A stretch of 64,000 nucleotides of DNA from Forficula auricularia. Its lineage: Eukaryota > Arthropoda > Insecta > Dermaptera > Forficulidae. The notes beneath the pieces were generated by a model. The model searched no databases. It saw only the letters and a list, made by a program, of their open reading frames with translations, and was not told the origin of the DNA. Positions 10,104 to 21,825 of this stretch are shown here, one piece after another (within the stretch, counting starts at the first letter, position 1; each line of letters starts with the position of its first letter). Where the stretch lies: the NCBI GenBank assembly GCA_024734495.1, contig JALMQS010000075.1:1914935-1978934 (forward strand). Direction: 5' to 3'. A program made the position numbers and the translations under genes.

Positions 10104-11880
10104 TTAGGTACTCTGAAACACCACCAACTTCAAACTCATTATTATAATTTTTTGTAGTTTTTATAGTTTGCTGATTAGAAAGGGGGAATAGGAAAACAAA
10201 ATGATAAAGGGTTGAATTATTTCTTTTTAATTTATACTTAAAAAATTTACTCAAACCCAAGTTTGTCTGTACATAAAATTTTAAAAGTACAAACAAACAC
10301 TGTAAAGATAAAGTTAAGAAAACTGATTTTCATTTGTTTTAATTTTCCTTATTCATGACAAATCAATAAAGCTAAAATACTCTATTATTTGTTTACTATT
10401 TGTGTTCCTCAGAAAAAAATATTTTTTAGTTATTTCTTTCGCACTCTTGGCTGAAATCGTTTATTATTTTCTACCTCGTCGTTTGTAACTACTCCGGAAT
10501 TCTGTTACACTGATTTAACTATTTCCTGGTCTGATTTGCTCAGATACAACAACTTCATCTAAAATCGAGCAAATTCGTTAAATGATTAAAATCTAGTAAA
10601 ATTGACATATAACCTTCTATTCACTTTTCTATTGATTTTTCTCATTTCACTATCAGAATCTTTTTTTCATAATCCTCAAGATTGAAAAAAGTTAAAAAAG
10701 TCATATGAAACAAAACCTTGACTTGTGACATGGAAGTGGATTTTTAAAATGTTTTTAAACCGGCCTTTCATGGCTGTTTTCGGGGTTTTTGACCATTGGA
10801 AATTACTCTATACTTGATCTGTCATTTGAACAGCTTGCAAAATATGACAAACTTCTTTCTTACTTCTTTGATATTTGAAATTATGTCTTTCTATTTGATT
10901 TATAGATATTAAAGGGAAATTTGATTTACAGAGGAAAAACAATCATACTTCCTTGCCGTAATACTACGAATTATCATTTTATATTTTTTCGAAAAATTAA
11001 TAGTTTTCTAAGGGAAATGAATGTTACTTCTAATTAAAAAGGTTCGAATTATCAAGGTTCGACTATTATATATAGTATTTATCTATATAATTTAAATTTA
11101 AGGGAGCCAGGTTAGCCTTTTTTTATTGGGCTTCTTCCATAGGCAGCAAAAACACAATTTTTATTTAAATATATAACTATGTATTTCTAGTTCGGATATT
11201 AATCAGTTTTTTTTTTCATATTTCGATTTTGTTTTTTTATAATTTTTGAAGAAGTTCCAATTTTTAATTCTTGTATCTTCAAGAAAACTTTGGCATCGGT
11301 AGGTTTGCCGAATGGGACAAAGGAAATGTTTTGCGCCATGTAATTTGTAATCTAATGTTGTTTTGTTCCTTTGGTGTATTCCCAGCTTAATTGACATAAT
11401 ATTTTATTGGATTTGAATAAAGTTATTCAAAATATGAACAAAAATTAAAAAACAAACCACAGCAAAAAATACACTTAAGAGCAGCTGATCATGATAAAAA
11501 TGTGTGTTTTGATTTTGTAATTATGTATATAATAGAATAATTATAATGAGTTTTATTTCTTAATGTAAATATATTTACGCTATAAAAAGCACAGACTAAA
11601 AAGCAATTTAAAAATTAATAAATATGAATAGAAAATAATAATTTAAATATATTGTTAATTTTTTCAAACTTATAAAGAAAACTATGTAAAATTTATAAAA
11701 AAGAGAAATTTCAAAAATATATTTACTTATGTAGAAACTAAAATATAAAAAAAATATTCTAAAGAAATAATTATTTATAGATATTATATAACATAGTTTT
11801 AAATATAAATTTAGATTTATTGATTGTAAAATTATTAAAATTCTTTGCAATAAAAAAAAAAAAAAAATATTGTGTGCTCT
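10104..11880. other. AT-rich intergenic stretch, nothing recognised
   Basis: Long AT-rich sequence with T and A runs. The open frames at 10042-10296, 11203-11397 and 11608-11850 are low-complexity and lack recognised motifs or splice context. No RNA gene was seen. Confidence 0.5.
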
Positions 11881-11900
11881 ATCGCTTTTTTCAGCTCTTA

Positions 11901-11944
11901 GGAACTGATGATGGCATTATTTAATTAAAGCCGAAACGTTTTCT
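11901..11944 (+). ncRNA. Solitary hammerhead ribozyme motif (PLE type)
   Basis: GAA, CTGATGA (11905-11911), stem II GGC/GCC with a 14-nt AT loop, GAAAC, GTT, TTC. GAA and TTC pair as stem I, a different pair from PLE-A and PLE-B. No opposite-strand partner was found nearby, so this looks like a single terminal-repeat fragment. Confidence 0.65.
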
Positions 11945-12245
11945 ATAATTGGGAGTTTTTTATTCAGCAGAGGCTACCCATTGGCTGAATCCCTCTCCAT
12001 TACTTAATTATATACATATACAGCCATCAAAATTGTATCAAAAATTAATATTTATTATTAATTTAAAAATGTTCTAATATATTTATTTTTATATTTTGTG
12101 TTCTTTCCGATATACACTGGTGAAACCCGCCGCGTCCAAGTCCCCCACCCCCCTGCAGAGTCTCAAAATTGAAATGGGTTATTACTGATTTATTTCTTTT
12201 TGTTTTCTATCCTTTCACTTTTCAGTAAAATTCTATTGAGAATAT

Positions 12246-12620
12246 TTAGAAAAATAATTTTTAAGAAAAAATTAAATGCAACAAATAAAATACACTAAAA
12301 GGTATAAAATAATTATTATCTTACTGAGTTACAACTAAACGACGAAATATTAACATGAAATTACTTTTTGAAGTCGGTACCAAACAAACTACCTATAAGC
12401 GAGTGTACCCGCCAAACGTACTAAGATCCGTCGAGTGCGATTCATAAAAGGTATATGTTTGGCACCAACTTCAAAAAGTAATTTCAAGTTAATATTTCGT
12501 CGTTTAGTTGTAACTAAATAAGATAATAATTATTTTATACCTTTTAGTGTATTTTATTTGTTGCATTTAATTTTTTGAAGTCGGTTTTTATTTTTTTCTT
12601 AAAAATTATTTTTATTTTTC
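12246..12620. repeat. Foldback repeat with long arms
   Basis: Arms of about 120 bp share ATTAAATGCAACAAATAAAA, GGTATAAAATAATTATTATC and ACGACGAAATATTAAC with their complements. The loop at about 12377-12450 is unique and more GC-rich. The hAT element at 12652 begins just beyond the right arm. Confidence 0.8.
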
Positions 12621-12651
12621 TCTTTTTAGTGATGTTATTAATAGTGATCAT

Positions 12652-13870
12652 CAGTGCCGGCGCAACTCACTTTGCCGCCCCGTGCAAAACATTTGTTTGG
12701 CGCCCCCCCCCCCCCTCCCATACCTTGCTCCTCCCGGCCCGGAAATCAGCATAATAGTACTAGGAAGTAACAAAGATAGGATAAAATAACAATTAGAAAC
12801 ATCAAACATAGCAGTTATTAGTTTACTGGTGTTATTTACAAATAAAAAATATTTTACAGACAAATTGTGTCAACAGTTCTTGTACACTATTGTAATTTTA
12901 AATTTACAGTAGGTTAAGATACTGTATACATGTAGAAATACCAAATACTGATTCTAAAACATTTCCTCATCACAAAAGTTATTTGGAATTAAAAAACCAT
13001 TTTTCTTGCTTTAACAGCAGCAAAGTCGTTCACTAAATCAGTATAGTTCAATTTTTCTCCCAATTCATGTTCGATTGATATTGTTGCTAGGTCATCTAAC
13101 CTAGTTTCAGACATGGTCGATCGAAGGTAAGTCTTTATCAGTTTTAATTTGGAGAAACTCCGTTCACCACTGGCTACTGTAATTGGTAGAGTTAGTAAAA
13201 TTCTTAATGCTATTGCAACATTTGGTGCAAAATCATTTGCTAGTGTGTATTTCAATACGTCCATCGGCGTAGAATTTTCTTCAACAATATGACAAAGCAC
13301 TTTCAGTTCATCACAAAGTTCATTAGCGTCAATATCCCGTGATTCTCCGTAAGTTAGAACATCTTGAAGCTGTTTACACTTATTTTCTAAATCACTTTTT
13401 GACCAGTTCTTTATCGATGGGATATTGTATAAAAATTCAAAATAATTACTGTGTTGTTTGATCAGCTCAAAACGTTCTTCGAGTGATATTATTGTTTGGT
13501 CAAGAGTAAAGAAATAAAAATTAACTTTAAATTCACTCTTTGGGTCAAGTAAAACTACTTGTACTTCATCTGGTTCGTCAAACTGTTTCTTTGGTATTGG
13601 TCATCTCGGACGGGCACATGTAAAATCATGTTGAAGTTCTGTTTCAGCTCCAATCGTTTCAGCAACAGTTTTAGCTTCAACCAGGAAACTATTGAACTTT
13701 TCGTCATTTCTCAAACTTTTCATGTGTTCTGCTACTTTAATTAATGCGGCCATAGCGCGCGCACACACACACATACACAGTCACATTTAACCGCTGCGAC
13801 CCCCGCCCACCTTGCCTTTCTGCCGCCCTGTGCAGCCGCACGGGTTGCACCCCCGGTAGCGCCAGCCCTA
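12652..13870 (-). mobile_element. hAT element remnant with intact ends
   Basis: Flanked by a perfect 8-bp duplication GTGATCAT at 12644-12651 and 13871-13878. The ends are imperfect 12-bp inverted repeats (CAGTGCCGGCGC, and TAGGGCTGGCGC read inward from the right). The size is 1219 bp. The interior keeps only the C-terminal half of a transposase, followed by a GC-rich end with a short CA repeat. The 8-bp duplication and CAG/TAG ends are hAT hallmarks. Confidence 0.93.
12989..13752 (-). pseudogene. hAT transposase fragment, ZMYM1-like, with one stop
   Basis: The minus-strand reading starts near MAALIKVAEHMKSLRNDEKF and has one in-frame TGA after HDFTCARPR. It continues through FDEPDEVQVVLLDPKSEFKV to the hAT dimerisation segment ALRILLTLPITVASGERSFS, then RSTMSETRLDDLATISIEHE. 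The Ser-Gly-Glu-Arg-Ser-Phe-Ser motif is the conserved hAT C-terminal core seen in ZMYM1-like proteins. The N-terminal zinc fingers and RNase-H-like catalytic region are absent, so it cannot be active. Confidence 0.85.
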
Positions 13871-14189
13871 GTGATCATATCATCAGAACTTGACCAAATT
13901 AATATGACACCATCCCTAAGACACCCTCTTTCGGATAAAAAAAGAACCATTGAAATCGGTTCATAAACAAAGAGGTTAGGTCTAAACAAACCTAATAAAA
14001 AAGGTCTAATACCTATAAAAAAAAAAAACGAAAAAAAAAATGGGACCAATCGGAAGCTAGACAGACCCAATGCAAAAAAAATTTTCAAAATCGGTTGACA
14101 ATTGGCGGAGATATGAGGTAACATAGGCACAAAAAAAAAAAATTCAGTCGAATAGAGAACCTCCTCCTTTTTTGAAGTCGATTAAAAAT

Positions 14190-14830
14190 GAATTGTTCCG
14201 TCATGATCTAATATAGTCCAGTCAAATTGTTCTTTTATCAGGAAAGTTTTGGAGTAGTTCTGATTTTTTGCATATATGTTTTTTGGGGCGCTAAATACAA
14301 ATCTTTTTTTTTTAATGCAATCGAATGCAAGAAGGGGTGCACCCAGTAAAGGTGTAGCCCCTATGGATCTCGAAAGACCCTTGCATTACCGAAGAGAAGG
14401 GAAAGTTGATTAAGTGAGAGGGTGTAGACGTAGGTGTCTGAGGTCTCCCAAGTAGAAAATGCAAAAAAATTTGAAAATTTCCATTTTTTGGCGGTTTTTC
14501 TCTTATAACTCGAAAATATCAACTTTTCGTAAATAACCTTACTATTCAAAATGAAAGTTCATAAATTTGGGGTTTTTCTCCGACCAACCGTTCGGGCTCA
14601 AGCGCAAAATCCCAAGTGGTAACAGACAGACTGGTTCCACAAATCAATGTCAGATCCTACAAATGAATATAAACTTACATTTTTGAAGAAACGGCTTACG
14701 AATCTTTTTTCTATGATCAACCTTATACCTAAATAACTTGGTTCCTGAAATCTATTCGTTATTTCCTCCCAACTCCTAAAACCATTATACGCTTTGAAAA
14801 TCAACAATTTAGCCCATTAATTATCATTAT
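14190..14830. repeat. Dispersed repeat R, copy 1
   Basis: Shares TAGTCCAGTCAAATTGTTCT, ATGTTTTTTGG and AACTTTTCGTAAATAAC, in order, with 53930-54155. No coding motif was recognised. The stretch 14830-15343 is AT-rich and uninformative. Confidence 0.6.
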
Positions 14831-15342
14831 AATTAATAGCTTCACTTTGCGTTTGTTTAATACAGATGTTCTCAAACTTTTGGATTGTTGTATAAGTTAA
14901 ACTGCTAAAAATAAATTTACCACCAACTTTATAACGCAAAGGTAATTTTTTTCACTGACCGATTTTGATTTTCCTGCAATTGTGTTATGTTTTTCTAGAC
15001 AAAAAAATAATCGACACGTATATTTGTTTTTCCTTAGCTTCATTTTTATACGTTTCACGGCTTGTTGAATTTTTAACTTTTTACAATTTCTAGCTTATCA
15101 CAATAACTCGAAAACGATCTTTTCTACAAAAAAATTACTTGTATCATTTTTTTTATCAGTTTTTTAACATAATTTCCAAAAAAAGTCCAATTTGAAAGCA
15201 ACAAGTTTTTTTCACATTTTGTTAAAAAAAAAAAAATGAATTTTCGATAATAGGGCCATTTAACTTAATGTAGCTTCCTTAATGGATTGAAATTTCATAT
15301 CTTGTACATTTTTTATTAGATCAAAAAGCATTATCAAAGCAC

Positions 15343-16560
15343 ACAGGGTGCGCAGGGCAAGTTTGAGCATTAGCTTGGCCGTACACGCTTTACGCTATTT
15401 ACACGAACCATTTCGCGTCATTTTCGACCCCCCTGCAGCTCGGAACCCATTTGAGATAAAAGATGAAATTATACACATGTAATTATGTAATCCATCTTAA
15501 GGAGCGTACCAAATTTCAATAATGTAGATTAAATAGATTCTGAGATATGGACATGAGAAAATACCTAATAGTCCAAGAGCTGGTGACACATTTTGACTAC
15601 GGATTTGACCCAACTAGAAATAATGCGTAATAGTACCGTCTATGATAGTTGTACAGGGAATGGCCAGTCTGGCTGGCCTAAGCAGGTGGACCAGGTACTG
15701 CGCATGGTGTGAGTGCGGTAAAAAATACATATGTGTTAAAAAATATTTTTGACCCACAATGAAATTATAAAAATTATAATTTACAGTCAATTATAAACAT
15801 AATATATTCACTCCAGACCATTTGAGTGGTGGAACGTGGAACCAGACCACCCCAAAGTGTATTACAACATGAAAAAAATAGCATCAAATATTTTTTTTCA
15901 TGTTGTAAAAATACACTTTGGGGTGGTCTGGTTCCACGTTCCACCACTCAAATGGTCTGGAGTGAATATATTATGTTTATAATTGACTATAAATTATAAT
16001 TTTTATAATTTCATTGTGGGTCAAAAATATTTTTTAACACATATGTATTTTTTACCGCACTCACACCATGCGCAGTACCTGGTCCACCTGCTTAGGCCAG
16101 CCAGACTGGCCATTCCCTGTACAACTATCATAGACGGTACTATTACGCATTATTTCTAGTTGGGTCAAATCCGTAGTCAAAATGTGTCACCAGCTCTTGG
16201 ACTATAATTTTGGCTCACTCACTGACAGATCATCAAAACCAATCAATCCTAGCATCATGAAATTTCGCCTGCTAGTAGAGTTTCGGACACAAACAAAGGA
16301 AAAAATCCCAACTTTCTATCTTTCAACCCCTTCAAAATGGGGGGGGGGGGTCAAAAATGAAAATTCTACCCCCAATGGACCAAACTCAACCCGATTTTGT
16401 ATACATATTCTGTAGGCCCCCTGAAGGCTAGAAATGCAAAAACTAACCACTCAAAAATGGGGGGGAGGTCAAAAATAAAAATTCTAGGCCTTTGGACCAA
16501 TAGGCTTCATCATAGCATATAAAAAGAAGAAAAATCTCAACCAAAATATTCTGTGAAAAA
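15343..16560. repeat. Dispersed repeat D, copy 1, split by a MITE
   Basis: The parts at 15343-15568 and 16205-16340 match copy 2 (30712-31110) in order: CACAGGGTGCGCAGG, TTGGCCGTAC, ACACGAACCATTTCG, GCTCGGAACCCATTTGAGAT, then CACTGACAG and ACACAAACAAAGGAAAAA. The TAGTCC MITE splits it. After 16330 come G-run units (TGGGGGGG then TCAAAAATGAAAATTCTA). Confidence 0.8.
15569..16204. mobile_element. Foldback MITE with TAGTCC ends, copy 2
   Basis: A 636-bp near-perfect palindrome with TAGTCCAAGAG ends, flanked by TAA at 15566-15568 and 16205-16207. It sits inside repeat D. The related site in D copy 2 (about 30949) has a single TAA, confirming the 3-bp duplication. No coding capacity. Confidence 0.92.
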
Positions 16561-16746
16561 ACAGGGTAAGTTCGAAAAAGTAGTGAACTCTAGTGTGTAG
16601 CCAAGTTAAATACGCCAAGAATAATTAAGTTGAGAAAATAGTAGATCTATCAACTTAATTATTCTTGGCGAATTTAACTTGGCTACACACTAGAGTTCAC
16701 TACTTTTTTCGAACTTGGCCTGTTTTTCACAGAATGTTTTGGTTCA
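16535..16746. repeat. Short foldback repeat
   Basis: Inverted arms of about 100 bp carry ACACTAGAGTTCACTACTTT and AATTAAGTTGAGAAAATAGT-side sequence around a small centre. No ribozyme core or coding content. Confidence 0.75.
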
Positions 16747-16979
16747 GGATTTAATAAACATCAAACAAGTGATGATATTAATTATTTTTTGAAAAATCTG
16801 AAGAAAAGAAGTACCTCGATTTCAACCTTAATCCTTTAATCAACTCATTATTCAATATAAAAAACAATAACGAAATTTCGATTTGATAATTTTATTAAAA
16901 TTTACTTTAAGAGATCTCACAAAACTATTTTTCACAAATCTATTATACATTTTTGAAAAAATATTATTAAAATAAATAA

Positions 16980-18640
16980 CTATAGGGTGTACCAAAAGTA
17001 ACGCAGGAGTGGGCACCAATTTTTTTCTGTTCTGGCAACGCATCACTTATTAGCTGGAGTTATTGTAATACTAGTAAACTTTGCTAATAAACGTCTAATA
17101 AAGGTTCATTTTGGAAATTTAAATCCTGCGCTACTTTTCCGATACCATCGACCTTATTAGTTAATTAATATGGCATTCCATAGCACATTGCTCGATATTT
17201 TATATCTATGTGTCCAAAATCGCACTAAAATCGTTCCTAACAAGAACAGGCATAGCGAGGGTAAATGGGCCCGGGAGCACAGTATTAGACCCCCTCCCAT
17301 CATTTGTTGACTTGAAGAATTTTACAGGAAATAAATACTGTAGTATGATGTTTTTATTAAATACCGGACATATTTTACTTTACCATACAGGGTATGGTCA
17401 AGTATTGTAATCGTTCATGAAAAAAGTGTTTTTTTTCCTTCCTTATTTTCGAAATATCTAAAAAATGGCTGAAACTATTTTAATTAAAAAAAAAATTGAG
17501 CGAAACCATGGCATTTCGCTCTACAAAAAAACTCTAATAAGTGAACATCGAAAAAATTATATTTTTCGAGATAACAATTGTTTTGTCAAAATGTCTGTTA
17601 GTTAGTCTGGTTGTCTGTGCGTTGCCAAATTTTTGTGGACGAGCTAGCTCAAAAACTAGTAAGAATATCTAAACCAAATTTCACACGTAGTTTTGGTCCA
17701 TTGAGATTTCGGGCCAGTTGTATGTCGGTTTGTAAACTCTTTTTAACCGTTGACAAAGGGTAAAAAGAGTTTACCAACCTGCCCTAAGAGCTGATTAGAT
17801 TTTGGAGCATATCGACCCAAAATTAAGGGAATAGAGGGGGGGGGGGGTTAAAATTAAAAATCTACTCCGTTTGAGCAAACTCAACCAAATTTTGTATACA
17901 TATTCAGTGGACCCCCAGAAGTCCAAAAATGCAAAAAACTAACTGCCTAAAATGGGGGGGGGGTCAAAAAATGAAAATCTTGGCCATTTAGCAAACTCAA
18001 CCAAATTTTGTATACATAATCAGTGGGAGACCAGAAGTATAAAAATCCAAAAACTAACCCCCCCTCCCATTACATGATTATAAATAATTTTAGGGGCCAG
18101 ATTGTATGTTAAAGTCAAGTGGATGGCCACATCAGAACACGTCAGCTTATTTTTCTTTTATATAGGAAATTCAATTAAAATTTTAATTTGACGATAGATT
18201 TTTCCCTATTAATATTATAGATCCAAAGTGTAAATACAAAAGATGCTTACCTTTAAATACTTCGTCTAATTAATTGGTACTTTCTTGAGATAATATTATA
18301 AAACGATATACAAGCAAATTCTCAACCAAATTTTATTGAATTAACTATATCAAATTATTTTCATGCTAACAAGACCAATGAATGAATCCATATGAGCGCG
18401 ATGCAACTGATGTGGATCGTTTCTCTTTTGATTCTATAGTATTAATTTTTAAGCCATTACAACTTCTCCGGAATTTCTTTAGCAAATAACTTGAAATTTA
18501 AATATAAGTTAGTTTTAAGACGTAAATGCTTGCTAAGTTTTTTTTTAAATTCGAGGGTTAAAATAAAGAAAAAGTTTTTAAAATCACCATTTCTCCATAA
18601 TTACTAGGATAAAAACTTGAATTTTTATACATATATTATA
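16980..18640. other. Degenerate repeat-rich stretch without a gene
   Basis: Contains G-run units at about 17835-18070 like those after repeat D (TTTTGTATACATATTCAG next to a G run) and an inverted pair GTAAACTCTTTTTA near 17730-17770. No conserved exon or RNA gene was seen. Confidence 0.5.
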
Positions 18641-18648
18641 TAATACTA

Positions 18649-19289
18649 CGGTGCTCCTTATTTTGGATATTTTCAAAAATTTACGCTGGCAGGGCTCAAA
18701 TAGTTATAAATAAATAAAAAAAACATATCGTCAAAGTTTCAAGTCCCTATCTCAATTTTAACCTAGTGCTACACAGCGATTAAGTTTCCCATCTAAATAA
18801 CATGGGGCTTTTGGCATTGAACGATCAATTTTTTATTCCGGCCAAAGTAATGGTTCAAAAAATTTGAAACTCTTTAGACTTTATCCTTATAATAGTATAT
18901 TATCAGAATTTTTACAGATTTTTAGCTATTACAATTTTGGAGTTACATCTAGATAAAATACTGCTATATCTTAGTATTAGTAAGTTATAGACTAAAATTA
19001 TAATAGCTAAAAATCTGTAATAATTCTGAGGGATAGTTACTATTATAAGGATACAGTCTACAGAATTTCGAATTTTTTTAACCATTACTTTGGCCGGAAT
19101 AAAAAAATTGATCGTTCAATGCCAAAAACCCCATGTTATTTAAATGAGAAACTTAATCGCTGTGTAGCACTTAGGTTAAAATTGAGATAGGGACTTGAAA
19201 CTTGGGGGATTTTTTTTTATTTAATTATTTATAACCATTGAGCCCCTGTCAGCGTAAATATTTGAAAATATCCAAAATAAGGAACACTC
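18649..19289. mobile_element. TA-flanked foldback MITE, copy 1
   Basis: A 641-bp palindrome with ends GGTGCTCCTTATTTTGGA and the related complement GAGTGTTCCTTATTTTGGA, flanked by TA on both sides as in Tc1/mariner insertions. The arms run nearly the full length. A second copy lies at 36364-36991. Confidence 0.85.
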
Positions 19290-19496
19290 TAATACAGTGT
19301 TCCGCAAAAATTTTATGTTCAACGTACACCTGCCAAATCAAGAAATTTTAGAAGTACACCAAAGAAAAAACAATGTTTATTTAATATTTATTTATTATTA
19401 TAATCAATATAATAGGAAAAGATGTTTAATAAGAGCCTGCTTAACTGAGCACAGGCGATCAAAATTTGGGGGAATCGTTTTGATAACTCTCAGCAA

Positions 19497-20123
19497 TAGT
19501 CCAAGAGCTGGTGACACATTTTTGAATACGGATTTGACCCAACTAGAAATTATGCGTAATAGTACCGTCTATGATAGTTGTACAAGGAATGGCCAGTCTG
19601 GCTGGCCTAAGCAGGTGGACCAGGTACTGCGCATGGTGTAGAGTGCGGTAAAAAATACTTAAGTATGTGTTAAAAAATATTTTTGACCCACAATGAAATT
19701 ATAAAAATTATAATTTATAGTCAATTATAAACATAATATATTCACTCCAGACCATTTGAGTGGTGGGACGTGGAACCAGACCACCCCAAAGTGTATTACA
19801 ACATGAAAAAAAATAGCATGATGCATGATGCTATTTTTTCATGTTGTAATACACTTTGGGGTGGTCTGGTTCCACGTCCCACCACCCAAATGGTCTGGAG
19901 TGAATATATTATGTTTATAATTGACTATAAATTATAATTTTTATAATTTCATTGTGGGTCAAAATATCTTTTACCGCACTCACACCATGCACAGTACCTG
20001 GTCTACCTGCTTAGCCAGCCAGACTGACCATTCCTTGTACAACTATCAGAGACGGTACTATTACGCATAATTTCTAGTTGGGTCAAATCCGTACTCAAAA
20101 ATGTGTCACCAGCTCTTGGACTA
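19497..20123. mobile_element. Foldback MITE with TAGTCC ends, copy 3
   Basis: A 627-bp palindrome closely matching copy 2, flanked by CAA at 19494-19496 and 20124-20126. The third independent 3-bp duplication fixes the element boundary. The first base departs from the TWA preference of PIF/Harbinger. Confidence 0.9.
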
Positions 20124-20352
20124 CAATGTGTAGGTGCATTATCTTAACAAAACTTGACATTTTTCCGCGGCACACCATCTAATGACCACGGCCCACACTT
20201 TGCGGAACACTGCTCTAATATATAGGTTATTTTAAAGATATAAAATTCAAAAAATAATTCTTTAATGATATATTTTTTTGATGTAATTAATAAAGAGAAT
20301 AAATTTTAAAATTAAAACGGCATTAGTTTTCTGACTTTAAATGAATGTATGA

Positions 20353-20521
20353 ATTATTATTATTGGTGTAGAATATTGAGGTATTTCGGAAAAATAAGAA
20401 AACTGCAGGGTTCCGTTCGACCTCCGAATGCCAGAATTTTCTCCAAAATAAATTCCACAACCTTAAAATACTGCAAATCTTATTTTTCCGAAATACCTCA
20501 ATATTCTACACCAATAATAAT
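20353..20521. repeat. Short inverted repeat
   Basis: Arms of about 43 bp at 20353-20396 and 20479-20521 share TATTGGTGTAGAATATTGAG and its complement. The loop is unique sequence. The rest of 20126-21214 holds no recognised gene. Confidence 0.75.
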
Positions 20522-21825
20522 ATATACAAACGGAAACCTTGGCTACAAGATCACTGTGGACCTTTCCACGAGTCTCCATTAACTTATTGAATGAATGAAA
20601 TAATCAGAAACATATTTTGTCTCCCGCCGCGCCCTGTAAGACTGGCGCTCAGGGCATCGATCCCCCCCCCCTTCATTCGCTCTGGTGCTCAATGTCCACC
20701 AGTCTTTGAAGAAGAAAAAATGAACCATAGGTAAAAGATACACTTGACGGCTCTGAAGGAAGAGACATATGCGTCTATTTATCTGAGGTGGGGAAATTTC
20801 TCCTCACTTTAGAAATACATTCTGAGTCGAAACGTTTTTTTTTTTTTTATTACATATATCCATTATCTATGCGTTTTGAGAGAACCACATAGGAACTTCT
20901 TCATCTTGGGTCTCAATTTTTTTTCTTGAGGATCAGCTCAAGGATTCTTTCCGGCCTCTGTCAGATGTACCGTCGGGGGAATTCTTTATGACTTGTACAT
21001 GAAGGGATCGGCCAGGATGCTGTACAGCTTTCCTGCCTATGCCCATGAGGCCCTCGTTTTGGGATCGCTCTATGGGGCGCATGTCCAGGTAATGTTCTGA
21101 ATCTTCTAAAGTCGTTCAATAAAATTTTAATACATAGTACATAGGTAATGGCCAAATGCTTCTTTATTATTTTTAATTCCACCATGCGTCGAATCTGAAA
21201 TTTTTTTCGAACTATTAAGGTAGTTGTTTCACCATATGGGTTTTCTTAGGATTTTTTTGAAATTTAGACAGATTATTATTTAAATACTTCTGTATCGATT
21301 GGTGGCAAAACGATATTTATTAACAATTTAATTCCGGAGATATTAAATTCCAAATTTTTTCAGGCTCTTATACATTGCACTATACGGGATATCGGAAAGT
21401 TTACATACATATCGTCGCTGATCTTACAAAACCTCCTAAGTCCTAAATTCATTGTTTGCCAAAAACAAGAAAAACCATTTTAAACAATACATACAAATAC
21501 AATCCAAGAACCTACACCATTCTCCCTTAACAAAAATGCAATATTTATTATTTGTCCGTAGCGCGAAATTAAATTGGAATAGAATAATAAGGTTTCAATA
21601 GGCAGACGCGCCGTGAAAAGTTGGTCGGTATATAGTAAACGTATAATACGAATTTGACCAAAAATCGGACTTATGAGGTTTTGTAAGATCAACAACGATA
21701 TTTAATTATAATTAAGAAACTCTTCTTACTATTGTTATTAAAAACTAAACCAACATTAAACAATAACTAATAAATTTTAAAGAAAATTTTAATTCATAGT
21801 TACAACACAGTTTCTGAGATAATAA

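Noticed and set aside
12651..12863. Minus-strand open frame at the left end of the hAT element
   Set aside because: It reads through the C-run and terminal repeat and is out of frame with the transposase remnant.
16330..18070. G-run units as a CRISPR-like or satellite array
   Set aside because: Only four irregular units with changing spacing, clearly eukaryotic context; treated as part of dispersed repeat D.
19297..19641. 114-codon open frame
   Set aside because: It spans the end of one MITE and the arm of another (TAGTCC copy 3), so it is chance.
9583..20123. Long hairpins of the TAGTCC MITEs as microRNA genes
   Set aside because: The arms are hundreds of bases long with nearly perfect pairing, as in foldback transposons; no short precursor hairpin is defined.
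20785..20840. CTGAGGT ... GAGTCGAAACGTT as another ribozyme
   Set aside because: The first box is off by one, the spacing is about twice normal and no clean stem II forms. At most a decayed relic.
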